64,000 nucleotides of DNA from Anaeramoeba flamelloides (GCA_027625915.1 JANTQA010000060.1:5952001-6016000); one strand, 5' to 3'. Shown: positions 52,473 through 63,612, counted from the first letter of the stretch. A program made the numbers and translations. Notes: generated by a model from the letters alone, not told the origin.

Positions 52473-55400
52473 TCAAAATACTAAAGAATCTAATCTATCC
52501 AATTCTTTAATTAAAATCTGGTGTTCATGGAATAACATTTTTTGGTCTATTATGGAATTATCATTTTGAGAAGATACCTTTGAGTTTTTTTCAAACTCTG
52601 AATTTTTTTTTTCTAATTTATCTATTTTTAATTGGGCATCTGCCAAGGAGTTAGCTAATCGAACGATTATTTCATTCGATCTTTCATCTGAAATTACATT
52701 TTCGCCTTTGATTTGTTTTAACAATTCCATTTTGACCATCAAATTTTTTAGCTGTTCATCTTTTTCTCTTAATTTTGATAAAAGTTGCTTATTAGAGTTG
52801 ATAGTCATCTGTTGTTGCCGTTGCTGTTTACCATTACCATTATCATCATCATTGTCATTATCGACGTTTTTTTCATTTGATGGGATCACTTCTGAATTAT
52901 TATTATTTCGATAATATTGGTTTTCATATTTTAATTCGTTTATTGTTTCTCTTAGCGTTCTAATTTCATTTGTTAATTGCACTTCAGTTTCTTTTGAAAA
53001 TTCAATTTTTTTTTTAAATTCAGAGATTTGAGCAAATTTTTTATTTAGCATTTGAGATAAGGAATTGTAATCCATTTGCTTTTGTCTTACCAAAGAAGAC
53101 TGTTGTTCGTACATTAATTTCATTTGGGCATAATCCATCTCCTCTAGGAAATTTTTTTTTTTTTTTTTAGATCTTTTAAATTTCTTTTTTGATTCTAACT
53201 TTTCTTTCAAGTCATCAACAATTTCTTTTAATACCTCGAGTTCATTTTCAATTTTAGATTCTAATTCTTCAAGGTCTCTACTTTTTTGTTGGTTCGAATT
53301 TTGTAACATTTTTTGTTGATTATTGCTTCTTTCTAATTTCTCAGTTAATTCCTTGATTTCAAAATTGTTTTTATTTTCCAAAATTGTGAATTCATTTTTT
53401 AATTTCAAATATTGATCTTTCATCCTTTCCAAGGATTCTTCTTTATTATTGATAATTTTTTCTAATTTTTGATTTTCTACAAATTTTTGATTATTGTGTT
53501 CTTCCATCTTGATAATGGTCTTTTGCGATTCATTTAATTGCTTTGAGATCTTATCTATTTCATTAATATGAACTTTTTTATTCACATCGAATAATGTATT
53601 TTCTTCTTCAATTTTTCTTTTCAAATCCTCGTTTTCCTTTTGTAACACATTCATTTCTTCAATTTGGCTTTGTTTTTTTATTTTTAAATTATTGATTTTT
53701 TGTTTTAATTTTTCATTCATTTGAAATAAATCAAGATTTTCATTTTCAATTCCTTGATTATTGATTTGCTTAATATTTTGGCTATTATTATTGTTTACGT
53801 TGATACTATTATCCGTAATATTGCCATTATTGTTACCAGTGCTATTAAGGCTTTTAATTTGAATTTCTTTTTTCTTTTCTTCACTTTGAGTGGTCAATAA
53901 ATTATTTTCATTTTTAATTATTTTATTTTCATTTTCTAATTCATCAATTTTTTTTTCATATTGATCAATGATTTGCATTAATTCAATTCGTTCTTGATCA
54001 AAGGTTTGCTTATTGACAGAGTTATTGTTTGTAAACTCTTCTAATTTTTTTTCTAAATTTGCATTTTTTTCAGTGAGCTCTTGAAATTTCAAGGTATATT
54101 CTTGTGTAATTTTTTCATTTTCATAAAATATTTCATCTATTTCTTGTTGTTGTTCTTCAATTATTTGAATGTATCTTTTTTCAATTTTATTATCATCTTT
54201 TTCAAATAAATAGTTCAATTTGCCATTCAAAATATTATTAACACTTTCATTATTGTCCTTGTTTTCATTATTTTCTTGTTTGATACGGTTTTCATTGTTT
54301 TCGATATGCTCCTGTTGCTTCTTCTCATCAATATTTTCCTGATCTAGCTCTTTTTCATTATAGAAATCGTCAATTGAATTGGAATTCATCATTTTTTGTA
54401 ATTTTTCTTCAAGAACTGAGATTTGATACTCTAAATTTAGATTCGTATCAGATAATTCATTAATTATTTCTTGATCATTATTTTTTTCGATTTCATTCTG
54501 TAAGTAATCAATTTGCTCATCCTTTTCTAAGATTTGCTCTTCAAATTGTTCCTTTGTAATCCTGTATTTTTTATTTAATAATCTTAATTCTGTAATATAT
54601 TCTTGCTCCTTTTCTTCCATCAGCGTGCTTTCCTTTGTTAAATTATTTTCAATACGATTAGGATTTATTGATTTTAATTGTTCTAATTCAATGCGCAATT
54701 TTTCAGATTCCATTTCCGCATTTTTTGTTCTATTATATAATTCAACAATTTTTTCATCACTTTTTTTTTGAAGCTCTGCAATTTGCTGCTTTATTTTTTT
54801 TTCATTTTCTGATGAACTGACTGTTGAAATTTTATTAAAATTTCTCAGGCTCCTATTATGAGTCAAAATCTTTCGCTCTTTCAAAACTGGTGTTAATGAC
54901 CCACCTTTAGATTGTGAATAATTTAAACTTGAAGATGTTATTGATTTTGAAAATGAAGATGATCTATTGTTCCCTTTAAAAATCATTTGCTTGATGATTT
55001 TCTTTGATACATTTGATTCTTTAAAAATTTGTAAAACCTATTATTTGTTTTGATATTAAAATTTTAAAGCAGTATTTTGAGTATAAAAGGAAAAATCCGG
55101 ATTTTGAAAATCATTTTTTTTTTAAAAAAGTTTTTTTTCTTTTTTTTTTTTATTTTGAAGGGAGGAAACTAGTTTCCTCTTACAGCCGTTAGGTTTTCCA
55201 GAATTCAAAAGAATGTAGAAAAATCAAAGATTTTACTCAATTCTTTTAAATTCTGGAAAACCTAGGCACTGTCCTAATTTTTAAATTTTTGTTTAGAAAT
55301 TTTAATAAAGAGTCATAATTTTCTTTATCATTAACCAATGATAAAATAAATAATGAGTCTTTATTTCGAATAATATCAAGAATATTATTCTTTAGTAAAA

Positions 55401-57734
55401 AAGTCTTTTTTCAAATATGAAAAAACAGTAATCTATGTTTGAAAGTAAATGGTTCAAATGTTCAGAGAATTAAAAAGGGGTGTTATTAAAAATGGGAAAC
55501 AATTCATCATTGCAAGATTTAAGAATAGAAGAATTTTTCAAACACAATAAAACGCAAGTTGTAATTTTTTCAAAAAGAAAAGAAAAGATTGAAATTTTAG
55601 GAAAAGAAAAGAAATTTTAGTTCATAAATGAAAAATTAAAGAACAAATTTTTTTTTGGAAACTGAATTGAATGACAGGGATATGTTAATCAACTATAGGC
55701 CCTAAAATAAAAAAAAATTCCAAAAAAAACAATTACGTAACAAAAATAAATCGAAAAAAATAAAAAGAACAAAAGTGTGGAAAAATAATATTTTTTATTG
55801 TCCGGCTAAAGATCTAATTTACTTGGAATTTCAAGTCTTTATTATTCCATTTCAAGTAACTTTTGTTTTGTCATTGAGATCTTTCAATGGAATTTTTTTC
55901 TTTATTTGTTTTTATTTTTTTCCTAATTTTTTTTGGATTATATTTGGAAAAGAACTTTCCAAAAAAGTGAAAATAAAAAAAAATGCAAAAAAATAGGAGT
56001 TTTTGGTTTTTATACCGACAGAGGTGCTTTAATATAATGTTCTTGTATTTTTTTTTTTTTTATTTGTTTATTGTTTAATTGCATTCCAAATATGGTTGTT
56101 GATCAAACTTTCAAATAGTAATACTTTTGATAAGAATCGATATAGGGTTGATGATAAAGTATCCAAACAACCAATCTAAAGGTTGGGATTGGTTAGAATC
56201 CTCGTAGCGACATTATTTCTGATTATTTATCATTTTCTCAAAGAGTTATAAAAAGTTTAATAAGGGTGTAATGTTAATTTAAAAAATGAGGACAAGGCTT
56301 CATAGAACTGCTAATTCTTTGAGGAAATCGTATGTCCGGTTTGAATCTTTTTGGACTATTATTGAATCTGAATAAGAATTGGAGCAAAAACTTCCTAATT
56401 TATAGATCGTCTCAATTTATGGAGTAGTTCTTATTTTTAAGAGAACTGGCAAGATGGATCGCTCTCTCCCAGTTCAACAATATCTCTAATTCAAATTAGG
56501 AATTCAGGAAGTGCGATAGAGTGACGTCAAATGCAATGTTTTGTTTTTTTTTATTCTTGTTTTTGTTTTGAAAATCTATAGATTTTCTTATCAAAATAAT
56601 AATTAAAAAAAAACCTAACGACAAGTGCCGTAGAGTGCCGTAGAGTGCCTATCTTTTCCAGGATTCAAAAGAATGGAGTAAAATAGCTGATTTTGCCCTA
56701 TTTTGGTGAATTCTAATAAAGTTAACAGTACTTTTTATTTAAAATGAAAGAATTGAACAAAATCAAAGATTTTACAAAGCACTTTAAAATTAATAAAAAA
56801 GTTAACGGCAAATAGGTTAACTTTTATTACTCACTTTTTAATGGGGAAAAAAAAAAATAGAAATATTTTTTTAATGAAATCTTCAAAATTGCAATTTTAA
56901 TCTAAATTAAATGATTAAATATTCTATTAAAAATTATTTTACATTAATTTTTCGACAAAAAATAATATCAGTAAGGGAAAGAAATAGGGTTTATACGTTT
57001 CATAGTCTGATTTATCGTTCTGAAATTGTTGAGTATTTCAAATTTCCAATTAATTGATAAATTTTCAGATAAATGCATTTTTGTAATTAATTATAATTGT
57101 TTTAATAAACTGTCCTGAATTTAAAAGAAATTAATATTTTTTTTTTTTTTTTGATCTGATTGGATCCATATGTTTTATCAATTTGGATGTAATTTGAAAA
57201 AAAAAAAATAATTACATTACATTTATTGTTTGTAATTTAAAAAACCTATTTTTATTGAGAGGACGGGGGGGGGGGGGGGGTTAAAAATAAATATTCTAAT
57301 GGGATAATGTCTTCTAGAATGGTTAATTTTTTGAATATTAAATGAAATTTTGTTTATTTTTTTTTTTCTGTTAAAGATTTAATATTGACTGTATCTATTA
57401 ACAAATATTTCTTAAAACAAACGATCGAAGGAACAATTTCAGTAAAGTTAAATATAATATAAAGCAAAGGTTGATTTTTTTAAAAAATTCTATTGTAATT
57501 CTATAATTATTCAACCTCAAAAAGGATAATTTAAAAACAATAATGAAATAAAAAAAAATTGTATTATCTTACTTGATCAAAAGTATGAAATTTTTTAAAT
57601 AATTCAAAAAGATAAAGAGTCAATGAATGATGGTCAGCTTTCCCAGAAATAATCTCTTGGGTTGTAATTATTTTTGTTACTCCTAAATAATCAGCTAAAT
57701 CTAAAGCTTTTTGTAAGTTTTCTTTTGCATTTTC
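52473..57734 (-). CDS. Calponin-homology/coiled-coil protein (5' end not found)
   Basis: Two exons are recognised: 57734-57573 (54 codons) and 55037-52473. Both junctions are phase 0 (donor GTAAGA, acceptor AATAG) with a 2.5-kb intron. The upstream exon reads ENAKENLQKALDLADYLGVT then ITTQEIISGKADHHSLTLYL, the C-terminal helices of a CH domain (family pattern NAxxNLxxALxxAxxLGVxxLLxxEDI...KPDxxSxxTYxxxF). The second exon encodes about 850 residues: a Ser-rich linker (NNRSSSFSKSITSSSLNYSQ), then almost continuous Glu/Lys/Asn-rich heptads predicted to form a long coiled coil, ending KELDRLDSLVF. CH domains bind actin, so a cytoskeletal cross-linker is likely (inference). The first part of the CH domain and the start codon are not seen upstream; the region there is filled with repeats. 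The internal Met at 54986 is not believed to be the start. Confidence 0.75.
55185..55271. repeat. Palindromic module (ttccagaattc type)
   Basis: aggttttccagaattcaaaa is mirrored by ttttaaattctggaaaacct, with the centre gtagaaaaatcaaagatttt actc. It is bounded by gccgtt on the left and ggcact on the right, the same flanks as in the arms of the big inverted repeat at 62.4-63.6 kb. Confidence 0.75.
56570..56830. repeat. Palindromic modules with tandem 'tagagtgccg' words
   Basis: aaaatctatagattttctta palindrome, then cctaacgacaagtgccgtag with the tagagtgcc word twice in tandem (56631-56650), then ttttccaggattcaaaagaa with a decayed mirror. A member of the family described at 36780. Confidence 0.6.
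57265..57280. repeat. Poly-G run of 16
   Basis: Sixteen consecutive G on the plus strand, in the presumed intron of the CH/coiled-coil gene. The template for a G-quadruplex or a sequencing-sensitive site; exceptional in this A+T-rich DNA. Confidence 0.85.
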
Positions 57735-58078
57735 CTATTTGAAAATTATTATAATTAAAAAAGAAAAATAAAGTGAAAATTTAATTTTACAAAAGAAAAT
57801 ATTATTAAATTGATTTCATGATTTTTTGTACTGGAAAGATAAAAATGGAATACACATATGGGAGAAATCTCAAAATATTATTGAATAAAAAAAAAATTTA
57901 TAAAAATAAAATCACTCAAATGAAATAGTTTTTCATTCACATGAAAAACAATTATACCAGAAATCAATAATATTTTATTGAAATCACATAAATGGAAACA
58001 GCCAGTGACCCATTTTACACACAAAGTCTAAAACAAAACTTTTGATTATGTTTTTACTTTTTTTGTTATTTTTTTTCA

Positions 58079-58235
58079 TCTCTTTTATTTTTTGTTTTTA
58101 TTTCTCTTTGTCTTGTCTTTGTTTAATAATTATATTTTTTCATTTTGTAAAGAAAAGCTATCTGACGAGTTATAATCTTACTCGCATTTGAGTTAGAAAA
58201 AAAAACTCTAAATATAAATTTAGAGTTTTAGGAAA
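58079..58235 (+). repeat. SINE-like element, copy 2 (truncated)
   Basis: It shares the pyrimidine-rich start and the aaagaaaagctatctgacga core with copy 1. It is cut off near 58235, where aagtgccatcaagtgccgta palindromic modules begin, so no A-tail is present. Confidence 0.5.
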
Positions 58236-58770
58236 GGCCATCAAGTGCCATCAAGTGCCGTAGAGTGCCTATCTTTTCCAGGATTTAAAAGAATGGAAAA
58301 TTTATGAAATTTTCTTTTAATTTCGAATTCTGGAAAACTTAACGTGAAGTGCCGTCAAGTGCCGTAGAGTGCCTAGGTTTTTTTTAAGTTTTCTGTTTTA
58401 TCTGTGAACTTTTCTTGAGTTTTCAGTTTTTCTGTTTTATTTGTTAAGTGTTCTAGGTTTTTTTTACTTTAAAAATAAACAGAAAATTTATTAAAATTTT
58501 CGGTTTATTTCCAAAGTAAAAAAAGCCTAACGAAAATCTATCGATTTTCCAAATAAACAAAAAACTCAAGAAAACTTAACGACGCTTTTCCAGAATTCAA
58601 AAGAATAGAGTAAAATCATTGATTTTACTCAATTCTTCTGAATTCTGGAAAATCTAACAGCGGTTTTTTTTAATTTGAGAACTAAACCGAAAATTTAAGT
58701 AATTTTCTTTTAATTTCGAAAATTCAAAAAAAAACTAACAAAGGTTTTTTACTTCAACAATTGAAAAGAA
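58235..58770. repeat. Composite of palindromic modules
   Basis: It contains tandem aagtgcc(g/a)t words (58241-58268 and 58343-58372), a ttttccaggatttaaaagaa module, a full T-arm module (58458-58527: ttttttttactttaaaaata mirrored by tttatttccaaagtaaaaaa), gaaaatctatcgattttcc, and a nearly perfect ttttccagaattcaaaagaa / ttcttctgaattctggaaaa palindrome (58585-58651). The order of modules differs from the other arrays, so they behave as separable units. Confidence 0.7.
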
Positions 58771-58814
58771 TATAGTCAAATCTTTGATTTGGCTGTTGTA
58801 AAAAAAAAAAAATT

Positions 58815-59092
58815 GGACAAGTTAAAAAAGTCTGTAAAAGGAAAATTGATGATGTGGGTCACTTTATATGGGATTGTTAAAAATATCACAAAACTAAAAA
58901 ACAATTGAAAAAATAAACTCAAAAAAAAATTAATAACTTTGATCTTCAACACAATAGTCAAAGAAGATATAGATGAATTGATGAGGGGAATGAACATAAA
59001 AGAAATTTATGATATTACGATAGAATACTCCCTTGCCAATATGACTCAAAATTCTATTAGGGAAAAAGTTAGCTCAAATCCAAATAATTTCT
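58815..59092 (+). pseudogene. LINE-like 3' coding relic
   Basis: The frame from 58815 reads GQVKKVCKRKIDDVGHFIWD then Cys and a stop. This resembles the C-terminal Cys/His knuckle of non-LTR retrotransposon ORF2 proteins (C-x-x-C...H-x4-C, here with the second Cys replaced). A second frame further on is open through ELMRGMNIKEIYDITIEYSL and on to a stop near 59092. The frames are shifted relative to one another, so it is dead. A more decayed copy lies at 48640-48800. Assignment to a LINE rests on the knuckle pattern only. Confidence 0.35.
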
Positions 59093-59235
59093 GACAATCC
59101 CTCCACATTCAAATCCGCCTTAATCCCAATAACTTCAGTGTTTTTCCTTACTATTTATTTTTAAATTCTTTATTTATTTTTTTTCTTTCTTCTCTTTTTT
59201 TTAGAGACTCTTTATTTTTTTTCCTTTTTTTTTTT

Positions 59236-59369
59236 TAGAAAACTCAATTAGGTTTAAAATACTTTTAATGACTGTACCCCGGTGTATATCTAGACGATCT
59301 TTGAATTAGAAGTTACGAATTTAGTCACTTCAAAATTCTCTCTTTAACAGATTAAATGTTTCCAACATT
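59236..59369 (+). repeat. Dispersed repeat, copy 2 (partner at 51805-51946)
   Basis: See 51805-51946. It shares the agaaaactcaatt...taaaatactttt and gaatttagtcacttcaaaa blocks. The following context differs: here no SINE-like copy follows directly. Confidence 0.5.
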
Positions 59370-59979
59370 TTGCCTTTACAATAAATTCATCCTGTCAAAA
59401 AAAGTGGTAAATATTTTTTTTTATAAAAAATTAAAAAATTGAATTGAGAACATTAGAAAAACTGATCAAAATCACCAGAATTTTTAAAAGTTAAGAAGAA
59501 TTCATCTGGAGATTAAAACATTTTAAGAAGCATAACGTCTAACTTTGGTTTAATTAAATTCCAATTTCATCAAGATGGTCCAAGAAGAATGTCTTAAAAA
59601 TCAAATTTTTATTTTAAAAATAAAATCTTAACGAGGAAAATGAAGAACTATCACGAATAGTCATCTTTATCATTTTAAAAAATATTTTCAAAATAAGAAT
59701 TTATAGGTTTGTTACTTTGTATTTTGCATCAATTCCTATGGGTGTTAAATCCTTAATCTTGATATTTAATGCTATTTTTTAAAAAATAAAATTTTCAGGT
59801 TCTATCAAGATTTAGTATTAAAAATGGAAAATTCTGAAAATGTTCATTTTTACAATTGCTTTATCTTAACATGAAACGAGAGTTTTTCTCTGTATTCACA
59901 AAATAATTCAGATTAAAAATTTAAGGGTTATCTCTGAAAGTCGTAATTTACGAGATATGAATTGTCACTAAAAATGTAC

Positions 59980-60372
59980 TTTTTATTTTTTATACTTTTT
60001 ACCTTTTCCAAATTTCCCTTCTTAAGTTACTTGGGCTCTATGTTCCTTCTCTTTTTGTTTTTTTTAGGTGTTTGGGAAAGGTAAAAAGTATAAAAAATCA
60101 TTATAAGAATTGGTTGACCTTTTCATGACTAACCCAACCAAACTTGTTCATGATCAGATCTTCGACGAATTGAGCTGGACTTATGCAACTGAACTGAATC
60201 CAACGAATGTGATCTGAAACCAACCAAAGTGAACCGAATTGAACTTTCCGTACTATCTGTCGAGTCGTTACTTGGACTGGGTTTTTGCTGTCGAGTCGGT
60301 ATCTTGTACTAGGATTTTGCGAAAACAAGATTTGGGAAACTTACAAAAAAAAAAAATAAAATAATAAAAAAA
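59980..60372 (+). repeat. Repeat E, copy 1: hairpin head, G+C-richer body, A-rich tail
   Basis: About 390 bp. It starts with an inverted repeat (ttttttatactttttacctt near 59989, its complement ending near 60097). The body (60100-60345) is much less A+T-rich and includes the word ctgtcgagtcg twice (gtcgagtcgttac, gtcgagtcggtatc). The end is an A-rich tail. Nearly identical to 63613-64000, differing by an 8-bp indel and scattered substitutions. The minus-strand open frame in the body (60101-60328) loses its frame in the other copy at the indel, so coding is unlikely. No identity with a known family recognised. Confidence 0.8.
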
Positions 60373-60690
60373 AAAAAAATAACACAAAAAAAAAAAATAA
60401 AAAAAAAAGCAAAGCAACTGAAAAGAAAATTTCGAAAACCAAATCTTATTCTTAAAAACTCAGCACTTTATAGATTCAACCCATCTATAAAGTTCTAAAT
60501 CAAAATTTAATAAACAGCCTTTTTCATTTGATCTATAGTTGTTCAAATATTTAGAACTCTTTATTAAAACAACCTATGGTGGCGATCCAAAAAAAAACGA
60601 CATAAAAGAAAACAACCACCAGCCCATTCAACACTTGGGGCACAAAAAAAACTTTTCACTGAAGTTTTTTCTTTTTTCTATTATTTTTTG

Positions 60691-60901
60691 ACTCTCTTTC
60701 ATTTCTTGCTTTTCTTTCTCTTTTTCTTGTCTTTTTTCCGAAATAATTTATTCTTTTCATTTTTTAAAGAAAAGATATCCTTTGAGCTGTAATCCTGCTT
60801 ACATTACAGTTAGGATAAAAAAACCCTAAATACAATTTTAGAGTTTCAGGCAAATAGGAGGTAATTTTGTTGAATACTCCTCCCTTAAATTACAATAAAA
60901 A
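60691..60901 (+). repeat. SINE-like element, copy 3
   Basis: It shares tttcatttcttgcttttctt, the ttttcttgtctttttt pyrimidine stretch and aaagaaaagatatcctttga with copies 1 and 2, and the ggaggtaattttgttgaata block with copy 1 (aggtggtaatttttttgaat). It ends in a short A-rich stretch rather than a long tail. Confidence 0.5.
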
Positions 60902-61116
60902 TGTACTTTTTAATCATTTTGGTCACTTTTTACGATCAAAAATAAAAATTTGATTTTTAAGACATTCTTCTTGTACCATCTTGATGAAATTGGAATTTAA
61001 TTAAACCAAAGTTAGACGTTATGCTTCTTAAAACGTTTTAATCTCCAGATGAATTCTTCTTAACTTTTAAAAATTCTGGTGGTTTTGATCAGTTTTACTA
61101 ATGTTCCCAATTAAAT

Positions 61117-62401
61117 TTTTTTATATTTAACAAAAAAAATGTTCCTCTTTTTTGAAAGGTAACAATTTTTTTTTTGACAATAATTACTCAATTCTTTTAA
61201 ATTCTAGAAAACATAAGGGTGGTTTTTATTGAATTTGAGAAAAAAAAAAAAATTATTGAAATTTTCTTTCAATTCTTTTAAATTTAAAAAAAACAACAAA
61301 CAGGCGAGCTGTTTGTCCTCGCTTTTTAATTTTATAAAAATAAAAAGATTTTGGTTTTTTTTTATTTCTATCTTTATCAAAGGGTTCAAATTGATGAATT
61401 TAGAATATTTAATCAAAAGGGCAATTAAAATGGTTGCTCAGTAGTTTATAATTTTTATCCATAAAATGGGAATATAAACTATTTTTCAGTCAAAGTGGCC
61501 CAGTTGTAATGGTATAATACATGTGTTTAAAGGGTTTGCATAGATATTAGAAGAAAAATTTTATTTTCGTAATTTTCAAAATTGAAATCATTTTTTCACA
61601 TTTCTACACATTTTTGTTTTTTTTTCGATTTTTTTTTTAAAACGTCATTCAGTTGCAAAAAATTTTTTTATTGCAAGATCAATAGTCACTTGGTAAAAAC
61701 ATGTTATTCTAAGGTTATTGAAACCATGTAAAGATTGTTGAGAAATCATATTGATTTCTATTGCAATTCTATTCGATCTTTGATCTTGATATTTGTTTAA
61801 TAAATGTGAAAAATTTACACTTCATTTTCATTTCCTTTTTCAAATAGAGACCACAAATACCAACAAACTTCCTTTTTGTGACTTGATTTCTAAAAGAAAA
61901 GTATGGAAAATGAAGTGAAAATTGTTTCATATTTATTATTCAAATACCAGTAGAAGTTCAAAACGAACATTGTTGTTTTTCTCAAAGGGTCCCTAAGAAT
62001 TTGAGTTTTGAAATTTTTAAGAAAATTTATTGATTAATTAGTTTTCTTTCAGACATAAGATCATGAAAAAATTTTTTCAAAAAAAAATCAAACATTTGCT
62101 AATTTTACACTTTTTGATAATTTCACTTATAATAAACACTATTAGTCAATAAAGGATCTTGGATCAAAAAATACTTTTAAAGATATTTAACAATTTAAGT
62201 TGGAAAATTCAATTTTTCAGGTTCTATTAAGATTTTTTTCAAATTTAATAGTAAAAAAGTTGAATGTTTTTATTTACACATTTAAGAGGTTATAATCATA
62301 TATTTTAAAAGTATTTTAAATTTAATAAATATCTTTCAAATAGGGAACCAATTATTTGGACTATTATGAAATTATCTATTAATATAAATTTAAAAAAATC
62401 T
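61117..62401. other. A+T-rich DNA between repeats
   Basis: A degenerate ttactcaattcttttaaatt module lies near 61187-61209. No gene or tRNA is supported. Confidence 0.4.
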
Positions 62402-63607
62402 TTTTTTTTTGATTTTCCGTTAGGTTTTTTTTAATTTTTGAAATAAACAGAAAATTTATAAAAATTTTCGGTTTATTTCAAAAAGCAAAAAAAACCGCCG
62501 TTAGCTTTTCCAAAATTTAAAAGAATTGAGTAAAAGCAAAGATTTTTCTCTATTCTTTTGAATTCTGGAAAAGCTAGGCACTCTACGGACACTCACAATA
62601 ATTATCATCAGTAATTTTTTTTCTCTGTTTCAGTTTTATTAGATGAGTACAATGTTGTCATAACTATTCGTTATTACCTATCAAAGTAAATATCTCCAAG
62701 TTGAATTAATCTATAATTCATTCTTCCGTTTATTTGTAATTTTTTACCCGAAAAATGCATTTTTTTCTAGACTAGATACTTTTAAAAAAGTTGGTTATAC
62801 TAACAACAATAAATACAATAGCCTCAAGATTTTAAAGTTCTGGAATTTTGATTATATTGTGAATAAACTTTATTATTCAAGATGAAAGGTTAAGGAATGG
62901 AGTAGTTTTGTCTAACTTTTTTTTTTCAATTTTATTTTTTCATACTAGTGATATGTCAACAATTCTTTTGGGTGTATTATTCTGTTTATTTCTTATTTGT
63001 TCTTCAAATGGTCAATTATATAAAATAATTGATATTTATAAAAAAAATTGTCCCTTTCGCTAGTATGAAAAAATAAAATTGAAAAAAAAAAGTTAGACAA
63101 AACTACTCCATTCCTTAACCTTTCATCTTGAATAATAAAGTTTATTCACAATATAATCAAAATTCCAGAACTTTAAATTCATGAGACTATTATATTCATT
63201 GTTGTTAATAGTACAACGATTTTGAAAAGTCTCTAGTCTAGAAAAAAATGCATTTTTCGGGTAAAAAATTACAAATAAACGGAAGAATGAATTATAGATT
63301 AATTCAACTTGGAGATATTTACTTTGATAGGTAATAACGAATAGTTATGACAACATTGTACTCATCTAATAAAACTGAAACAGAGAAAAAAAATTACTGA
63401 TGATAATTATTGTGAGTGTCCGTAGAGTGCCTAGCTTTTCCAGAATTCAAAAAGAATAGAGAAAAATCTTTGCTTTTACTCAATTCTTTTAAATTTTGGA
63501 AAAGCTAACGGCGGTTTTTTTTGCTTTTTGAAATAAACCGAAAATTTTTATAAATTTTCTGTTTATTTCAAAAATTAAAAAAAACCTAACGGAAAATCAA
63601 AAAAAAA
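62402..63607. repeat. 1.2-kb near-perfect inverted repeat (547-bp arms, 111-bp spacer)
   Basis: The left arm 62402-62948 and right arm 63060-63607 are reverse complements with only a short patch of substitutions (around 62780-62840 / 63176-63235) and single differences elsewhere. Each arm begins at its outer end with two palindromic modules (T-arm module, then ttccaaaatttaaaagaatt / gaattctggaaaagctaggc), followed by about 350 bp of unique sequence. The spacer 62949-63059 is related to 12627-12722. There is no coding frame. A foldback-type transposable element or a recent inverted duplication; an assembly artefact must also be excluded. Confidence 0.88.
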
Positions 63608-63612
63608 GGATT

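Larger units (their letters stand above)
55038..57572 (-). other. 2.5-kb presumed intron carrying palindromic modules
   Basis: It lies between the CH exon and the coiled-coil exon. It contains an 18-bp perfect palindrome (gaggaaactagtttcctc, about 55162-55179), palindromic modules at 55185-55271 and 56570-56830, and a G16 run at 57265-57280. A small plus-strand frame at 55775-55996 has no resemblance to a family. No additional exon was found. Confidence 0.5.
59437..61116. repeat. Inverted duplication, ~180-bp arms enclosing 1.3 kb
   Basis: 59437-59616 is the reverse complement of 60940-61116 with only a few differences; the shared text includes agaagaattcatctggagat and cataacgtctaactttggtt. 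The enclosed DNA holds the first E repeat (59980-60372) and SINE-like copy 3 (60691-60901). Confidence 0.82.

Noticed and set aside
54961-54986. Met codon at 54986 as the start of the coiled-coil protein
   Set aside because: The frame stays open upstream to a good AG acceptor at 55039-55038 and joins in phase to a CH-domain exon, so this Met is internal.
60101-60328. Minus-strand frame in repeat E (also 63762-63953) as a conserved protein
   Set aside because: The second copy differs by an 8-bp indel that changes the frame, and substitutions show no codon bias, so selection on a protein is not supported.
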